64,000 nucleotides of DNA, from positions 930,001 to 994,000 of the forward strand of contig JAJTWR010000431.1 of assembly GCA_021613335.1 (NCBI GenBank), read 5' to 3'. A model generated the notes under the pieces. The model saw only the letters and a list, made by a program, of their open reading frames with translations, was not told where the DNA came from and did not search any database. The position numbers and the translations under genes are program-made. Numbering within the stretch: the first letter of the stretch is position 1; every line of letters starts with the position of its first letter. The stretch comes from Whitmania pigra. Lineage: Eukaryota; Annelida; Clitellata; Hirudinida; Haemopidae. This document shows, in pieces, positions 8,535-18,700 of this stretch.

Positions 8535-9071
8535 ATGACAGCACTCCCGCCCATCGTCCTTGGCAACGCCTTCACCGATATCCGTCCGGGTCTCACGGTG
8601 TGGACATGGATTATTTTCATCCTCGTCGCTTGGCTCTTGAAACGCTACGCATGGGGACCGCTGATGCAGGCGGTCGCCACCCGCGAGCAGAACATCACCC
8701 AAGCCATCGACGCGGCTAAGCGGGAGCGCAAAGAGGCCGAGAAGCTCCTGGCAGACCAGCAGGAGCTCCTCGCGAAGTCCCGCCAAGAAGCGGCCGACGC
8801 AGTGCGGGAGACCCGCGCTGAACTCGAACGCTTCCGCGAGGGTCTCGTCGCGCAGGCGCGCGCCGACGCCGATGCGCTCAAGGCCGAAGGCCGCAAAGCC
8901 ATCGCCGAAGAGCGCGCCCGCGCATCCCTCGCGCTTCGTACCGAAGCCGTCGCACTCTCCATCCAGGTCGCCGAAAAGCTCCTGGAGACGAAGCTCGACA
9001 GCACGCAACAACGTCAGCTCGCTCAACGCTTCATCGACGAGCTCTCGAAAGCACAGCCCACCAAGAACTGA
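8535..9071 (+). CDS. atpF: F0F1 ATP synthase subunit b
   Basis: The 178-residue peripheral-stalk protein has one N-terminal membrane helix (VWTWIIFILVAWLLKRYAWG, residues about 16-35) and then a long Ala/Glu/Arg-rich coiled coil to the C-terminus, as usual for subunit b. It is preceded by AGAGGA at 8523-8528. Normally atpH (delta) follows; here atpA starts 25 bases later and no delta-like segment is fused to this protein's end, so delta must be encoded elsewhere. Confidence 0.93.
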   Translation: MTALPPIVLGNAFTDIRPGLTVWTWIIFILVAWLLKRYAWGPLMQAVATREQNITQAIDAAKRERKEAEKLLADQQELLAKSRQEAADAVRETRAELERFREGLVAQARADADALKAEGRKAIAEERARASLALRTEAVALSIQVAEKLLETKLDSTQQRQLAQRFIDELSKAQPTKN

Positions 9072-9095
9072 CCCCTTTCGCAACGAGATAGACTC

Positions 9096-9284
9096 ATGCA
9101 GATTCGCGCCGACGAAGTCAGCCGCATCCTCCGGGAACAAATCAACGAATTCGGGACCCAAGTCACGGTCAGCGAGACCGGTACGGTCCTCTCTGTGAGC
9201 GACGGTATCGCCCGCATCTACGGCCTCGACAAGGTGGAGTCCGGGGAGCTCGTGCAATTCGCGAGCGGCCAACGCGGCCTCGTC

Positions 9285-9317
<33 letters not shown>

Positions 9318-10643
9318 ATCATGGGTGAAGTCGGCAACATCAGCGAAGGCGAAACCGTCAAGCGCACCGGCGAAATCGCCCAGGTACCGGTCGGCATGGC
9401 GCTCCTCGGACGCGTCGTGGATGCCCTCGGCAATCCCCTCGACGGCAAAGGCCCCATCAACGCGACCGAGCTTCGCCGCGTGGAGTTCAAGGCCCCCGGC
9501 ATCGTCAAGCGCCGCTCGGTGCACGAGCCGATGCAGACCGGCCTCAAGGCCTTAGACGCGCTCGTACCCATCGGCCGCGGACAGCGCGAACTCATCATCG
9601 GCGACCGCCGCACCGGCAAGACCGCCGTGGCCATCGACGCCATCATCAACCAGCGCGGCCAGAACATGTTCTGCATCTACGTCGCCATCGGCCAGAAGCA
9701 GTCGACGGTCGCGCAGGTGGTGGACAAGCTCCAGAAGAGCGGCGCCATGGAATACACCACGGTGGTCATGGCGACCGCCTCCGACGCGGCGCCGATGCAG
9801 TTCTTCGCCCCCTACTCCGGCTGCGCGATGGGCGAGTACTTCCGCGACAACGGCCACCACGCGCTGATTGTGTACGACGACCTCTCGAAGCAAGCCGTCG
9901 CGTACCGGCAGCTCTCGCTGCTCCTGCGCCGCCCGCCAGGCCGCGAAGCCTACCCCGGCGACGTGTTCTATCTCCACTCGCGCCTCCTGGAGCGCGCGGC
10001 GAAGCTCTCCGACGGCGAAGGCGGCGGCTCGCTCACCGCATTGCCGATTATCGAGACCCAAGCCGGCGACGTGGCGGCCTACATCCCCACGAACGTCATC
10101 TCTATCACCGACGGGCAGATATTCCTCGATAACGACCTGTTCAACGCCGGTATTCGTCCGGCGATTAACGTCGGTATCTCCGTGTCCCGCGTCGGTTCGG
10201 CCGCGCAGGTGAAGGCGATGAAGCAGGTCGCCGGAACCATGAAGCTCGACCTCGCCCAGTACCGCGAGCTCGCAGCCTTCGCGCAGTTCGGCAGCGACTT
10301 GGACAAGGTCACCCAAAGCACCCTCGCCCGCGGCGCTCGCCTCACCGAGCTCTTGAAGCAGGACCAGTACGCCCCGCTGTCGGTCGCCCGCCAAGTCATG
10401 CAGATTTACGCCGCGACCAACCGGGACGACGCAGAGAAGCGCGGCTGGCTCTCCGACATCTCGGTGCTCGACGTGCAGCGTTGGGCCAAGGAATTCGGCG
10501 AATTCTGCGACGTGAAGTACCCGGCCATCGAGAAGACCATCAACGAGAAGAACGAGCTCACCGCCGAGGTAAAGAAGCAGTTGAACGAGGCGCTCGTGGC
10601 CTTCAACGCGGCCTTCCACAAGACGCCGGGAGCGAAGGTCTAA
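9096..10643 (+). CDS. atpA: F0F1 ATP synthase subunit alpha
   Basis: The 515-residue protein is full length. The Walker A motif is GDRRTGKTA (near residue 170; many family members have GDRQTGKT), Walker B lies in [20 protein letters not shown], and the signature [17 protein letters not shown] is present. Alpha carries the non-catalytic nucleotide sites of F1. In most bacteria atpG, atpD and atpC follow; here the next gene is ptsI after a 58-base spacer with strong inverted repeats. Confidence 0.97.
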
Positions 10644-10655
10644 GTCGTTTCGTCG

Positions 10656-10704
10656 AAGCTACGGGCGCAACGCACCGAACTGAGGTAGCTTTACAGGTGC
10701 GTTG
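10656..10704 (+). promoter_or_regulatory. Interleaved inverted repeats over the ptsI start
   Basis: Two perfect stems cannot form as simple hairpins together: AAGCTAC (10656-10662) with GTAGCTT (10685-10691), and CAACGCACC (10668-10676) with GGTGCGTTG (10696-10704). The second stem contains the TTG start codon of ptsI, with the GAGG ribosome site (10682-10685) in its loop. The arrangement looks like a translational switch or pseudoknot between atpA and ptsI; function is inferred. Confidence 0.5.
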
Positions 10705-12459
10705 AACGCGACCGACACGATCTCTGGCATTGGGGCCAGCCCGGGGATTGCCTTGGGCCTCGCCTACGTCATTGCTCCGACACGAGCACGGGCGCAGCGC
10801 ATCGCTTTGCGCGGCGAGGAGATTGAGCCCGAAGTCGAGCGCTTCCGCCAGGCGCTCGCCCTCTCCGACCAGCAACTCGAAGACTTAAAGGCCCGCATCA
10901 CCCGCCCGGAGCGAGAGAACAACGAGCACATCCTCATCCTCGAAGCGCACCGGATGTTCCTGCACGATCCGATGCTCGTCGACCAAGTCACCCGCCTCAT
11001 CCGAGAAGACGCGGTCAACGCCGGGTGGGCAGTCCGCCGCATCGGACGCCGCATCCGTCGGCAGTTCCGAGACCTCGACGACGAGTACTTCCGCGAGCGT
11101 CGCAGCGACATCGAGTTCGTCATCGACCGCATCCTGCGCAACCTCTTGGGCGAAGAGGTCGACGGCCACATCAATCCCCCACCCGGCGCCATCGTCGTCT
11201 GCCAGGAGCTCTCCCCGGCAGATGCCGCAGTCCTCTCCCGCTCGAACCAGATCGGCGGCTTCATCGTCGAGTCGAGCGGAAAGACGAGCCACGCCATCAT
11301 CATCGCTCGCTCCCAGGGGATTCCGGCGGTGGTCGGCGTCCCCCGCGTCACCGACCTCATCCGCTCCGGAGATTTGCTCGCGCTCGACGGCGAGACCGGC
11401 GCCCTCGCCATCAACCCTTCCGCCCTCCAGCGCCAAGACTTCGAGCGCCTCGCCCGCCGCCGCGCCGCTACCGGTGGAGAAGTCCGTAAGGTGGTAGCCT
11501 ACCCGGCACTCACCACCGACGGTCACCTCGTGCGCCTCCTCGGAAACATAGACTTCCCCGAAGAAGTGCCGCTCCTCCTCAAGAACGGCGGCGACGGCGT
11601 CGGCCTCTACCGCACCGAGTATCTCTTCGCGAACTCCACCGCCTCCGAAGACGAGCAGTTCGAGCGCTACCGCCAAGTCCTCGTGGCCCTCGAAGGGCTC
11701 CCAGTCACTATCCGCACCTTCGACTTAGGTGGCGACAAGCCCGCCTCACGCCAGGCGGAGCTCAGCTCTTCCCTCGGCCTGCGGGCTATCCGCTACTCGC
11801 TGAAGAATCGCGAGCACTTCCGGGTGCAGCTCCGCGCGCTGCTCCGGGCCTCGGTCTACGGAAACCTGCGGGTGATGTTCCCGCTCATTTCGAGCATGTC
11901 CGAGCTTCGGGAAGCCCGTGCCGAGTTCGAGTCCTGCCGCCGAGACCTCGCCGCTCGCGGCGTCCCCATGAGCACGGACATCCCGGTCGGCATCATGGTC
12001 GAGACACCGTCCGCGGTTTGGATTGCCGACAGGCTCGCCACCGAATCCGACTTCTTCAGCATCGGAACGAACGACCTCATCCAGTACACCATCGCGATTG
12101 ACCGCCAAGATCGCGAAGTGGCGCACCTCTATCGGCCACTCCACTTGAGCATCCTGCGCTCGCTCCAATCGATTGTGAAAGCCGCCACCGAAGCGCGCAT
12201 CCCGGTAGCCATGTGCGGCGAGATGGCTGGCGACCCGCAGTTGACGCTCGTGCTCCTCGCGCTCGGCCTCGAAGAGCTCTCGATGTCGAGCCGCCAAATC
12301 CCGCTCGTGAAGAGCATGGTCCGCCAAGTGTCCTACGCCGACGGAAAGACGCTTCTCCAAGAGGCGCTCGACTTAACCAGCACCGAGGACATCGAACGCC
12401 ACTACGCCCGCGCCTTCCAAGAGCGCTTCCCCGCCGAAGCGAAGACGCGCGCCCAGTAA
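10702..12459 (+). CDS. ptsI: Phosphoenolpyruvate-protein phosphotransferase (PTS enzyme I)
   Basis: At 585 residues it has normal EI length. GIGASPGIALGLAYV opens the N-terminal domain; the phosphorylated His lies in GKTSHAIIIARSQGIP; the PEP-binding barrel shows GGDGVGLYRTEYLF, FDLGGDKPA, FSIGTNDLIQYT and the catalytic Cys in MCGEMAGD. EI passes phosphate from PEP to HPr. No ptsH or sugar permease is adjacent, so it may serve a regulatory phosphorelay. It begins with TTG (10702), the only in-frame start near GAGG, and that codon lies inside an inverted repeat. It follows atpA on the same strand. Confidence 0.95.
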   Translation: MNATDTISGIGASPGIALGLAYVIAPTRARAQRIALRGEEIEPEVERFRQALALSDQQLEDLKARITRPERENNEHILILEAHRMFLHDPMLVDQVTRLIREDAVNAGWAVRRIGRRIRRQFRDLDDEYFRERRSDIEFVIDRILRNLLGEEVDGHINPPPGAIVVCQELSPADAAVLSRSNQIGGFIVESSGKTSHAIIIARSQGIPAVVGVPRVTDLIRSGDLLALDGETGALAINPSALQRQDFERLARRRAATGGEVRKVVAYPALTTDGHLVRLLGNIDFPEEVPLLLKNGGDGVGLYRTEYLFANSTASEDEQFERYRQVLVALEGLPVTIRTFDLGGDKPASRQAELSSSLGLRAIRYSLKNREHFRVQLRALLRASVYGNLRVMFPLISSMSELREARAEFESCRRDLAARGVPMSTDIPVGIMVETPSAVWIADRLATESDFFSIGTNDLIQYTIAIDRQDREVAHLYRPLHLSILRSLQSIVKAATEARIPVAMCGEMAGDPQLTLVLLALGLEELSMSSRQIPLVKSMVRQVSYADGKTLLQEALDLTSTEDIERHYARAFQERFPAEAKTRAQ

Positions 12460-12502
12460 CGAGACGCGCGTCCAGGAAACAGTCCAGCGCCGACAGCGAC
12501 GC

Positions 12503-13597
12503 TTACCGAGGCGGCGACGCCTCGTCGAACACGCCGCGTCGCGCCTGGTCGCGCTCAATGGAGCGGAACAGCGCGCCGAAGTTTCCCTCGCCAAAAGAGT
12601 AGTGGTTCTTGCGCTGGATGAGCTCGATGAAAATCGGCCCAATCAGGTTCTTCGTGAAAATCTGCAACAGGTACCCATGCTCGTCGCCATCGACGAGCAC
12701 ATTTCGGCGCTTTATTTCCTCGCGGTTCTCGGTCACCTGCGGCAGACGCTGGAACACCTCGTCGTAGTACCCGTCTTCGATGTCGAGCATCTCGATGGGC
12801 GAGCCTTCCAGTTTCCCGAGCGATTTCAGGAGGTCCTCGGTGATGAACGCCAAGTGCTGTACACCGGGGCCGTGGTACTGCTCGATGTATTCGTTGATCT
12901 GCGACTTCTTCTCGTCGGCTTCGTTGATGGGGATGCAGAAGAATCCGCAGGGTGAGCGCAGCGCGTAGGAAGTGAGCCCCGTCTTCGCGCCCTTGATGTC
13001 GAAATAGCGAACTTCCTCGAAACCGAAAACGTCTTTGTAGAAAGAGGCCCAGCGCTGCATGGTGCCTTTTTCCACGTTGTTGGTGAGGTGATCTATCGCG
13101 AGGAAACCCTTATCCGGGACAAACTTTGGAATACCCAACTCTACGAAGCCGAGGGACTCGTAGAGCCGAGCGTCGTCCTCGATGAAGTAGATGAGGCTGT
13201 CGCCGATGCCGTAGATGGCCGGAACCGGTGCTCCGCCACGGGAGAAGTCCCCCTTCGGCTGCGGCTTTGCGCCCCGCTCGACTGCCGCCGCAAGCGCTGC
13301 CTTGGAATCCTTCACCCGCCAGCCCATGGAGCAGATGCTCGGGCCGTGGAGCTTTCCAAACTTTGCCGCGAAGCTCTGCGGCGAGCGGTTGAGCAAGAAG
13401 GTGATGTCTCCTTGGCGATAGAGGTCTATCGGCTCCGTGCCGTGCTGAGCGATTTTGGAGAAGCCGAACGCTTCAAGAAGACGCGCCAACATCGCCGCAT
13501 CCGGCCCGGTGAGTTCGACGAACTCGATGCCCGCAAGGCCACAAGGGTTGTACTGCGCTGGAGGAAACTGCGGAGGAAGACGGGGGGTTCGCTTCAT
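12503..13597 (-). CDS. hppD: 4-hydroxyphenylpyruvate dioxygenase
   Basis: The 364-residue Fe(II) enzyme converts 4-hydroxyphenylpyruvate to homogentisate. It has two vicinal-oxygen-chelate halves. The iron ligands are visible as His in AIDHLTNNV, His in GPGVQHLAF and Glu in PIFIELIQRK. The C-terminal gate helix includes FGALFRSIERDQ. ATG 13597 was used; the long upstream frame overlaps hmgA and is a shadow. It follows hmgA with a four-base ATGA overlap, so the two enzymes are co-translated. Confidence 0.93.
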   Translation of the reverse strand: MKRTPRLPPQFPPAQYNPCGLAGIEFVELTGPDAAMLARLLEAFGFSKIAQHGTEPIDLYRQGDITFLLNRSPQSFAAKFGKLHGPSICSMGWRVKDSKAALAAAVERGAKPQPKGDFSRGGAPVPAIYGIGDSLIYFIEDDARLYESLGFVELGIPKFVPDKGFLAIDHLTNNVEKGTMQRWASFYKDVFGFEEVRYFDIKGAKTGLTSYALRSPCGFFCIPINEADEKKSQINEYIEQYHGPGVQHLAFITEDLLKSLGKLEGSPIEMLDIEDGYYDEVFQRLPQVTENREEIKRRNVLVDGDEHGYLLQIFTKNLIGPIFIELIQRKNHYSFGEGNFGALFRSIERDQARRGVFDEASPPR

Positions 13598-14730
13598 GGT
13601 GTGCTCCTTTGGGTGGCGGTCTCTGAGCGCTGCCAGCTTCGCCAGTAATCGACAATCTCTGCTGCATCCGCGTCGGCAAACGACCGGAGCGGACGTTGGG
13701 TATCGAACATCACAGCCACTTCCTCGGTGCGCTGCGCGTTCTTCGAGGTCTCGAAGGCCCGCTTCAGCGGCCCGTGGTGGATGCCCTGCGGATGGAAGGT
13801 CATCATCCCGGGCCCGAAGCCCGGCCGGCTGAAGAACTCCCCCGCGTGGTAGAAGATGACTTCGTCGTAGTCGATGTTCGAATGGTAGAACGGCACCTTC
13901 AGCGCTGTCGGGTCGCCCACTTCGAGCGGTCGCGGCAAAAAGCTGCACACCACCGCGTTGCGCATCACGAAGGTCGTGTGCGCCGACGGCGGCAGGTGGT
14001 AGCGCTCACTCGACACTGGCCGAATGTCGCGCACGTTCAACTTGATGGGCGCCATCGTCCCCTTCCAGCCGACGACGTCGTGCGGGCTGTGCGGATAGAA
14101 CACCCGGGTCACTTCCCCTAAGCGGCGGATGCGCACCTCGTACTCACCGCTCCCGTTCGGGCGGAGCTTGCCTTCCTCAATCGTCGGCACTTGCACCACT
14201 GCCGGGTCGAAGAGCGCGTGCTGACCCAGCATGCCCTTATCGGGGAAGCCGATTTCGCTCATCGCTTCGATGACGAGGAAGCGGCTCGGCTTCTCGGGCA
14301 CGAAGCGGTAGGTGCAGCCGCGCGGCACGAGGAGGTAGTCGCCCACCTCGTAGGTGAAGAAGCCAAACTCGCTCTCGTAGCGACCCTTCCCTTCGTGCAC
14401 GAAGAAGAGCTCGTCGGCGTCGGCGTTGCGAAAGAGGTAGGGCATTTCCTTCGTCAGCTTGGCGATGGAGAGCAGCACATCGTCGTTGCCGAGCACCGCC
14501 TTGCGACTGGCGAGCCAATCCTCGCCGGAGTTCTCCAGGCGATTGAGGTCAAATGCGCGCGGCCGCAGCGGCCCTTCAATCCGCGACCAGTTGACCGGGG
14601 GATTTTTTCGGTAGAGGTGGGCGTAGGCCCCGAAGAACCCTTTGCGGGCGTATTCCTCTTCGCAGGTCCCATCCGGAAGACCCACGTGAGCTTGTCTCGT
14701 CACTTCACCGCGAATCCATGGATTTCTCAT
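13594..14730 (-). CDS. hmgA: Homogentisate 1,2-dioxygenase
   Basis: The product is 378 residues from ATG 14730 (GTG 14745 adds five residues). It opens the homogentisate ring to maleylacetoacetate in tyrosine degradation. Family features are the start NPWIRGEVTRQAHVGLP, GFFGAYAHLYRKNPP, and the Fe(II) region PFYHSNIDYDEVIFYHAGEF followed by MTFHPQGIHHGP, which supplies the His/Glu ligands. It is the first gene of an hmgA-hppD operon and divergent from a LysR gene only about 80 bases away, which suggests control by that regulator. Confidence 0.93.
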   Translation of the reverse strand: MRNPWIRGEVTRQAHVGLPDGTCEEEYARKGFFGAYAHLYRKNPPVNWSRIEGPLRPRAFDLNRLENSGEDWLASRKAVLGNDDVLLSIAKLTKEMPYLFRNADADELFFVHEGKGRYESEFGFFTYEVGDYLLVPRGCTYRFVPEKPSRFLVIEAMSEIGFPDKGMLGQHALFDPAVVQVPTIEEGKLRPNGSGEYEVRIRRLGEVTRVFYPHSPHDVVGWKGTMAPIKLNVRDIRPVSSERYHLPPSAHTTFVMRNAVVCSFLPRPLEVGDPTALKVPFYHSNIDYDEVIFYHAGEFFSRPGFGPGMMTFHPQGIHHGPLKRAFETSKNAQRTEEVAVMFDTQRPLRSFADADAAEIVDYWRSWQRSETATQRSTP

Positions 14731-14812
14731 GCGGCGGATGTTCACCCGTGGTTCTATGAATGAAAATCACAAAGTTTTTGTATAGTCTGTCAGGGAATTG
14801 AACAGAGCGCCT
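14731..14812. promoter_or_regulatory. Divergent promoter region of hmgA and the LysR gene
   Basis: This short AT-rich spacer lies between the two divergent starts. TATAGT at 14781-14786 is a possible -10 box for the regulator gene, and AGGGA (14792-14796) may be a ribosome site. No convincing -35 box or LysR dyad could be fixed by eye. Confidence 0.35.
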
Positions 14813-15679
14813 ATGCACATCACCCTCGACCAAGCCCGCGCCATGGAGGCCTTCGCCAAAGGGGGCAGTTTCAAGGCTGCCGCGAAGCTCCTGCGACGCA
14901 CCCACAGCGCGGTCGTCTATTCCCTCCAGCAGCTCGAAAGCCAGACCGGGCTCGTGCTCTTCGATAGGACGGGCTACCGCACCCGCCTCACTCCCAAGGG
15001 AGAAATCCTCCTCAACGAATGCGCCGCCGTCCTCGCTGCGGAGGCCCGCCTCATGCGCCGCTGCGAGCTGTTGCGGGCGAACTGGGAACCTCTCCTCACG
15101 ATGGTGTTCGACGCCATCTACCCCTTGGGCCCGGCCTTCGAAATCACCCGCACCCTCGCCCGCCTCGCCGCGCAGACCCGCGTGCAGGTGAAAGTCGACT
15201 CCCTAGCGAGCGTCGAGAAGCGCTTCGTCAAAGACAACGCCGACCTCATGGTGACTGTGCTCCCGCCGCAGTACTCGGAAGGGGCGGCGATTCCCCTGCC
15301 GGACTTGAAAGCCCACCTCGTCGCGCACCGCACCCATCCCCTCGCCATGCGCAAGAGCCTCCAGCGCTCTGAACTTGAAGGGTACATGCTGCTCACCGTC
15401 CGCGAGCCGGACAGCCGCTTGCAACTCCCCGGGAGCCTTGAGCGTCTGTCATCGGCACAGCTCTCCGACTTCCATTCCAAAAAGGCCGCCATCCTGGCCG
15501 GCATCGGCTACGGCTGGTTGCCTGAATGGCTCATCTCCCGGGAGTTAAAGCGCAAAGAACTCCGCGTCCTCAAGGTGGCCGAGGGCAACTCCTACGTGTT
15601 CAAGCCGCTGCTCGTCACCCGCACCCCGCTCGGGCGCGCGGGGCAAATTGCCTTGGAGCACCTCTCGACGTTCCCGTAG
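14813..15679 (+). CDS. LysR-family transcriptional regulator
   Basis: The 288-residue protein has a typical LysR N-terminal winged helix-turn-helix: MHITLDQARAMEAFAKGGSF, then AAAKLLRRTHSAVVYSLQQL and GLVLFDRTGYRTRLTPKGE. An effector-binding domain follows from about residue 90. ATG 14813 was preferred over TTG 14798 because it starts the conserved HTH. It is divergent from hmgA-hppD, the classic arrangement for a regulator of the adjacent operon, here tyrosine catabolism (inference). Confidence 0.88.
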   Translation: MHITLDQARAMEAFAKGGSFKAAAKLLRRTHSAVVYSLQQLESQTGLVLFDRTGYRTRLTPKGEILLNECAAVLAAEARLMRRCELLRANWEPLLTMVFDAIYPLGPAFEITRTLARLAAQTRVQVKVDSLASVEKRFVKDNADLMVTVLPPQYSEGAAIPLPDLKAHLVAHRTHPLAMRKSLQRSELEGYMLLTVREPDSRLQLPGSLERLSSAQLSDFHSKKAAILAGIGYGWLPEWLISRELKRKELRVLKVAEGNSYVFKPLLVTRTPLGRAGQIALEHLSTFP

Positions 15680-15705
15680 AAGGTCCCACGCCCACCGTGC
15701 CCGCC

Positions 15706-18700
15706 TTATTTAGCGGGGCGCAGGTATTCGACGCCCGACGGCCAAGTCAGCGCGCAAGCAGACCACGGCTCGTAGAGGACCGTGTTGGTGCACACCGTCG
15801 GCTTTCCGTCTGGTGCTTCGAGGGTCACTTGCCGGAAGGTCATGAGCGGCAGGTTCGTCTTCTCGGGCAGCGTCGACTCGACGTAGTACGAGGCGGCGCC
15901 CTTGAGCCACCGCTCTTCCGAGGCGAGCCATGCGCTCGCCTTCGACGGCACCGTGACTTCGATGGTGCTCTCCTTCGCGTCGGCGGCTGAAAGGCCGAAG
16001 CTGCCCTGGAGGCCGCCCAGGCTCTCGACAAACTTCTTCGCGTTGGCAAACACCCCCGCGGCGATGCCGAAAGTCTTGCCCCAAAGAATCTCGGGCCCCT
16101 CATAAGTTGCGCCGTAGGCGAGCTCTTCCCGGAGGATGACCTTGTCCCGGAACTTGATGCTCATCTGCTGCTCCGTGGCCGTGTCGTTGGTCACGTACGG
16201 GACCTCGCCCGAGACTGGCGAGGCGTAGCGGTACTTCCCGCGGGTCAGTCGCGGCTGTGCCGCCAAGCGGACGACCGGAAAGAGCGCTGCGTCCACTCCC
16301 GGCGCGTCCGCCGCAGCGGGAGCCACACTCGCCGCGAGCACCGACTGGATGGCCCAAGAGTGCAGGAGTCCGTAATCCGAATTCCCGTCGACGATGGGCG
16401 TCGGTTCAGTGCCGAGGTGGAAGTGGGTCACGTACTCGGGGTTTGCGCAGTCCACTGCTTCCAGCGGGTACGCGACGTTCGACGCTGCGGTGCCGAGCTT
16501 CGTGAGTTGTGCGTAAGCTTCCCGGTAGGCTTCCGCCAAGGTTGTTCCATTGGTGCCCTTGCCGAGGAGCGTTCCTGCCAAGGCTGTCACATTCCCGGGG
16601 GCTGCGTAGCCACGAATTCCTAGACATTTCGACTTGTACGAAGGCGCAACGCTCCGGATGACGAAATCCCCGTCGCCATCGAACACGGTGACGTCCGAGG
16701 GCGTCCGCTCCAACATCCAGAGTTGACGATTGTCTTCACTGCACTTGTCGCGAGTCACTACGGCCAGCCTCTTGGCCGCAGTGACGCCACCTCCGCCGGA
16801 ACCGATGCTCTCGATGAGAGTGAGGCAAAGGTCTGGCCGCGTTTTGCGGTGGATGCGAATGACGCCGTCGGACCTTCCGGGCGCTGCCCGAAAGAGGAAC
16901 TGAAAGTCTGCCAACTGCGCGGCGCTCGGTGTCGACGCCGGTGTGTAAAACGCCGCTTGGCTGAGTTGCTGCGAGCCAGACGAAGTCTCAACATTGACGG
17001 TCGCTGGGTCCGCAAATCCTCCGACGAGCAAGAGCGAGTTGTTCCCCGGAACAAAACCAGAGGCTGGGAGTCCAGCCCCCTGCCGAGAGATGGTGTTCAA
17101 GTCGAGAACCGCGTTCGGGTCGCTGGTGTAGATATTGGTGCCAAGGTCTGCATTCTTTTTAAATCCGAGGCGAAAGCCGATGAGATAGATGGGGTTCTTC
17201 GTCTCCGGGAGTGGCTTCGGACGCACCACGAGCCCAGCTCGGCGAGTCTCCAGGACACCCTTTGGACCAGTCACCTGCGCGTACACCACTGTCGAACTCT
17301 GCTCCAAAGTGAGCGCTGAGAGGCTGAGCCGATTCCCGGTGGTCGAAGGGTCTTCCTGACCGTTGATGAACCACGTGTAGGTGAGCTTCTCGCCAGCTCG
17401 TGCTGGCACCGCGATGACTTCGAAATCGACGTCGTCCCCCACGAAGGCTTCTTTGTCTTCGATGTCCCGCACGAGCACCGGCAACGTGCTGGGATTGACC
17501 GTCTCGCGCCGCATCATCTGGCTCGGAAGCGCGAGGTCGCGAGCGTAGGACTGCCTTGCGTAGGGATTATCCAAATCCCCTGACTCCCAGCAGAAAACGC
17601 GCTGGTCATCGAGGCGAACACACGCGAAACGTAGCCCCGCCGCCAACTCCGCCACGGGCCCAGGCAATCCGGGGATTTCCCGAACAGCGTACGGCGGGGC
17701 ACCGCCGGCAAAATAGGGCATCGAGGCTCCTAAACATTTCAGGCTCCCCGCGGCGGTCGTGAAACAGAGGAGTTCCGCACTCTGGGCAGTGTACAGACGG
17801 GTCACATCGGTGAGTTCCGGATATTCCGAGGACCCCATCCAGTTATATTCCTCCAACGCACCACCAATCAGAGGCCTCTTGCCCCAACAGGTCACATTCT
17901 TGCCAGCCTTCATCGCACAGCCCCAGCCGATGTTTGCGGTGACTGCTGTCATGGGGAACGGCCACCACTCCTGACCGATGCTCCGCGGGTAGCCCTGCAA
18001 CTCCGCCGGGCCTTGTTTATAGGTACCAAAACTCCCCGTCAGATTGTCGCCTATGCACTTGGCTCGGTTGTCGATGGCGAGCGCACACCGCACAGCAGTG
18101 AGTCCCCCTTCAAGGGAGATGGTTGGGCTGCCCTGGTTGTAGAAGCGCACGGTATTCGGTGGCAGCACGTCTGCCGTGAGCCTATTCCCAAGCGAAGGGC
18201 CCTGTTTCCCCCAGCAGGTGACCTGGCCGTCATCGGAGAGCGCACAGGTGTTGTTGGAATAGGTATGCACAGCGAATGCGTTGCCATGCACTTTGACTTC
18301 TTCGGTGGGCGTCGAGCTTCCCTCTAAGGTATTCGTGGTTCGGTTGACTTTGCTGAACGCACCCCAGCACTGGACTCCGCCGCCGACGAGTGCAGCGCAA
18401 CTCCTATCGCCACCGACACTCACCCGCAGCGCCGGGCCATTGAGCCCGGTGACCTTGACCGGCCACACCGTCGCCTGGTTCGTGCCGTCGCCGAGCTGGC
18501 CGGCATCGCCCCGCCCCCAGCAGTAGACGTCGCCAGTGTTGCTTTCGACCGCGCAGGCATGCGACGCCCCAGCACTCACGCTCTTCGCGAGGAGTGGAAC
18601 CAGCCTCGTGCCGCCGACGTCGCCGCCTATATCGGAAGTGTCGACGGAGGCGTCGGGCGTTGGATTCGGCACACTGCAGGCGGTCACGACGAGGACCGCC

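Noticed and set aside
12461..12475. Short palindrome GACGCGCGTC between ptsI and hppD considered as terminator
   Set aside because: Ten-base self-complementary run in GC-rich DNA with no loop and no U-tract; expected by chance.
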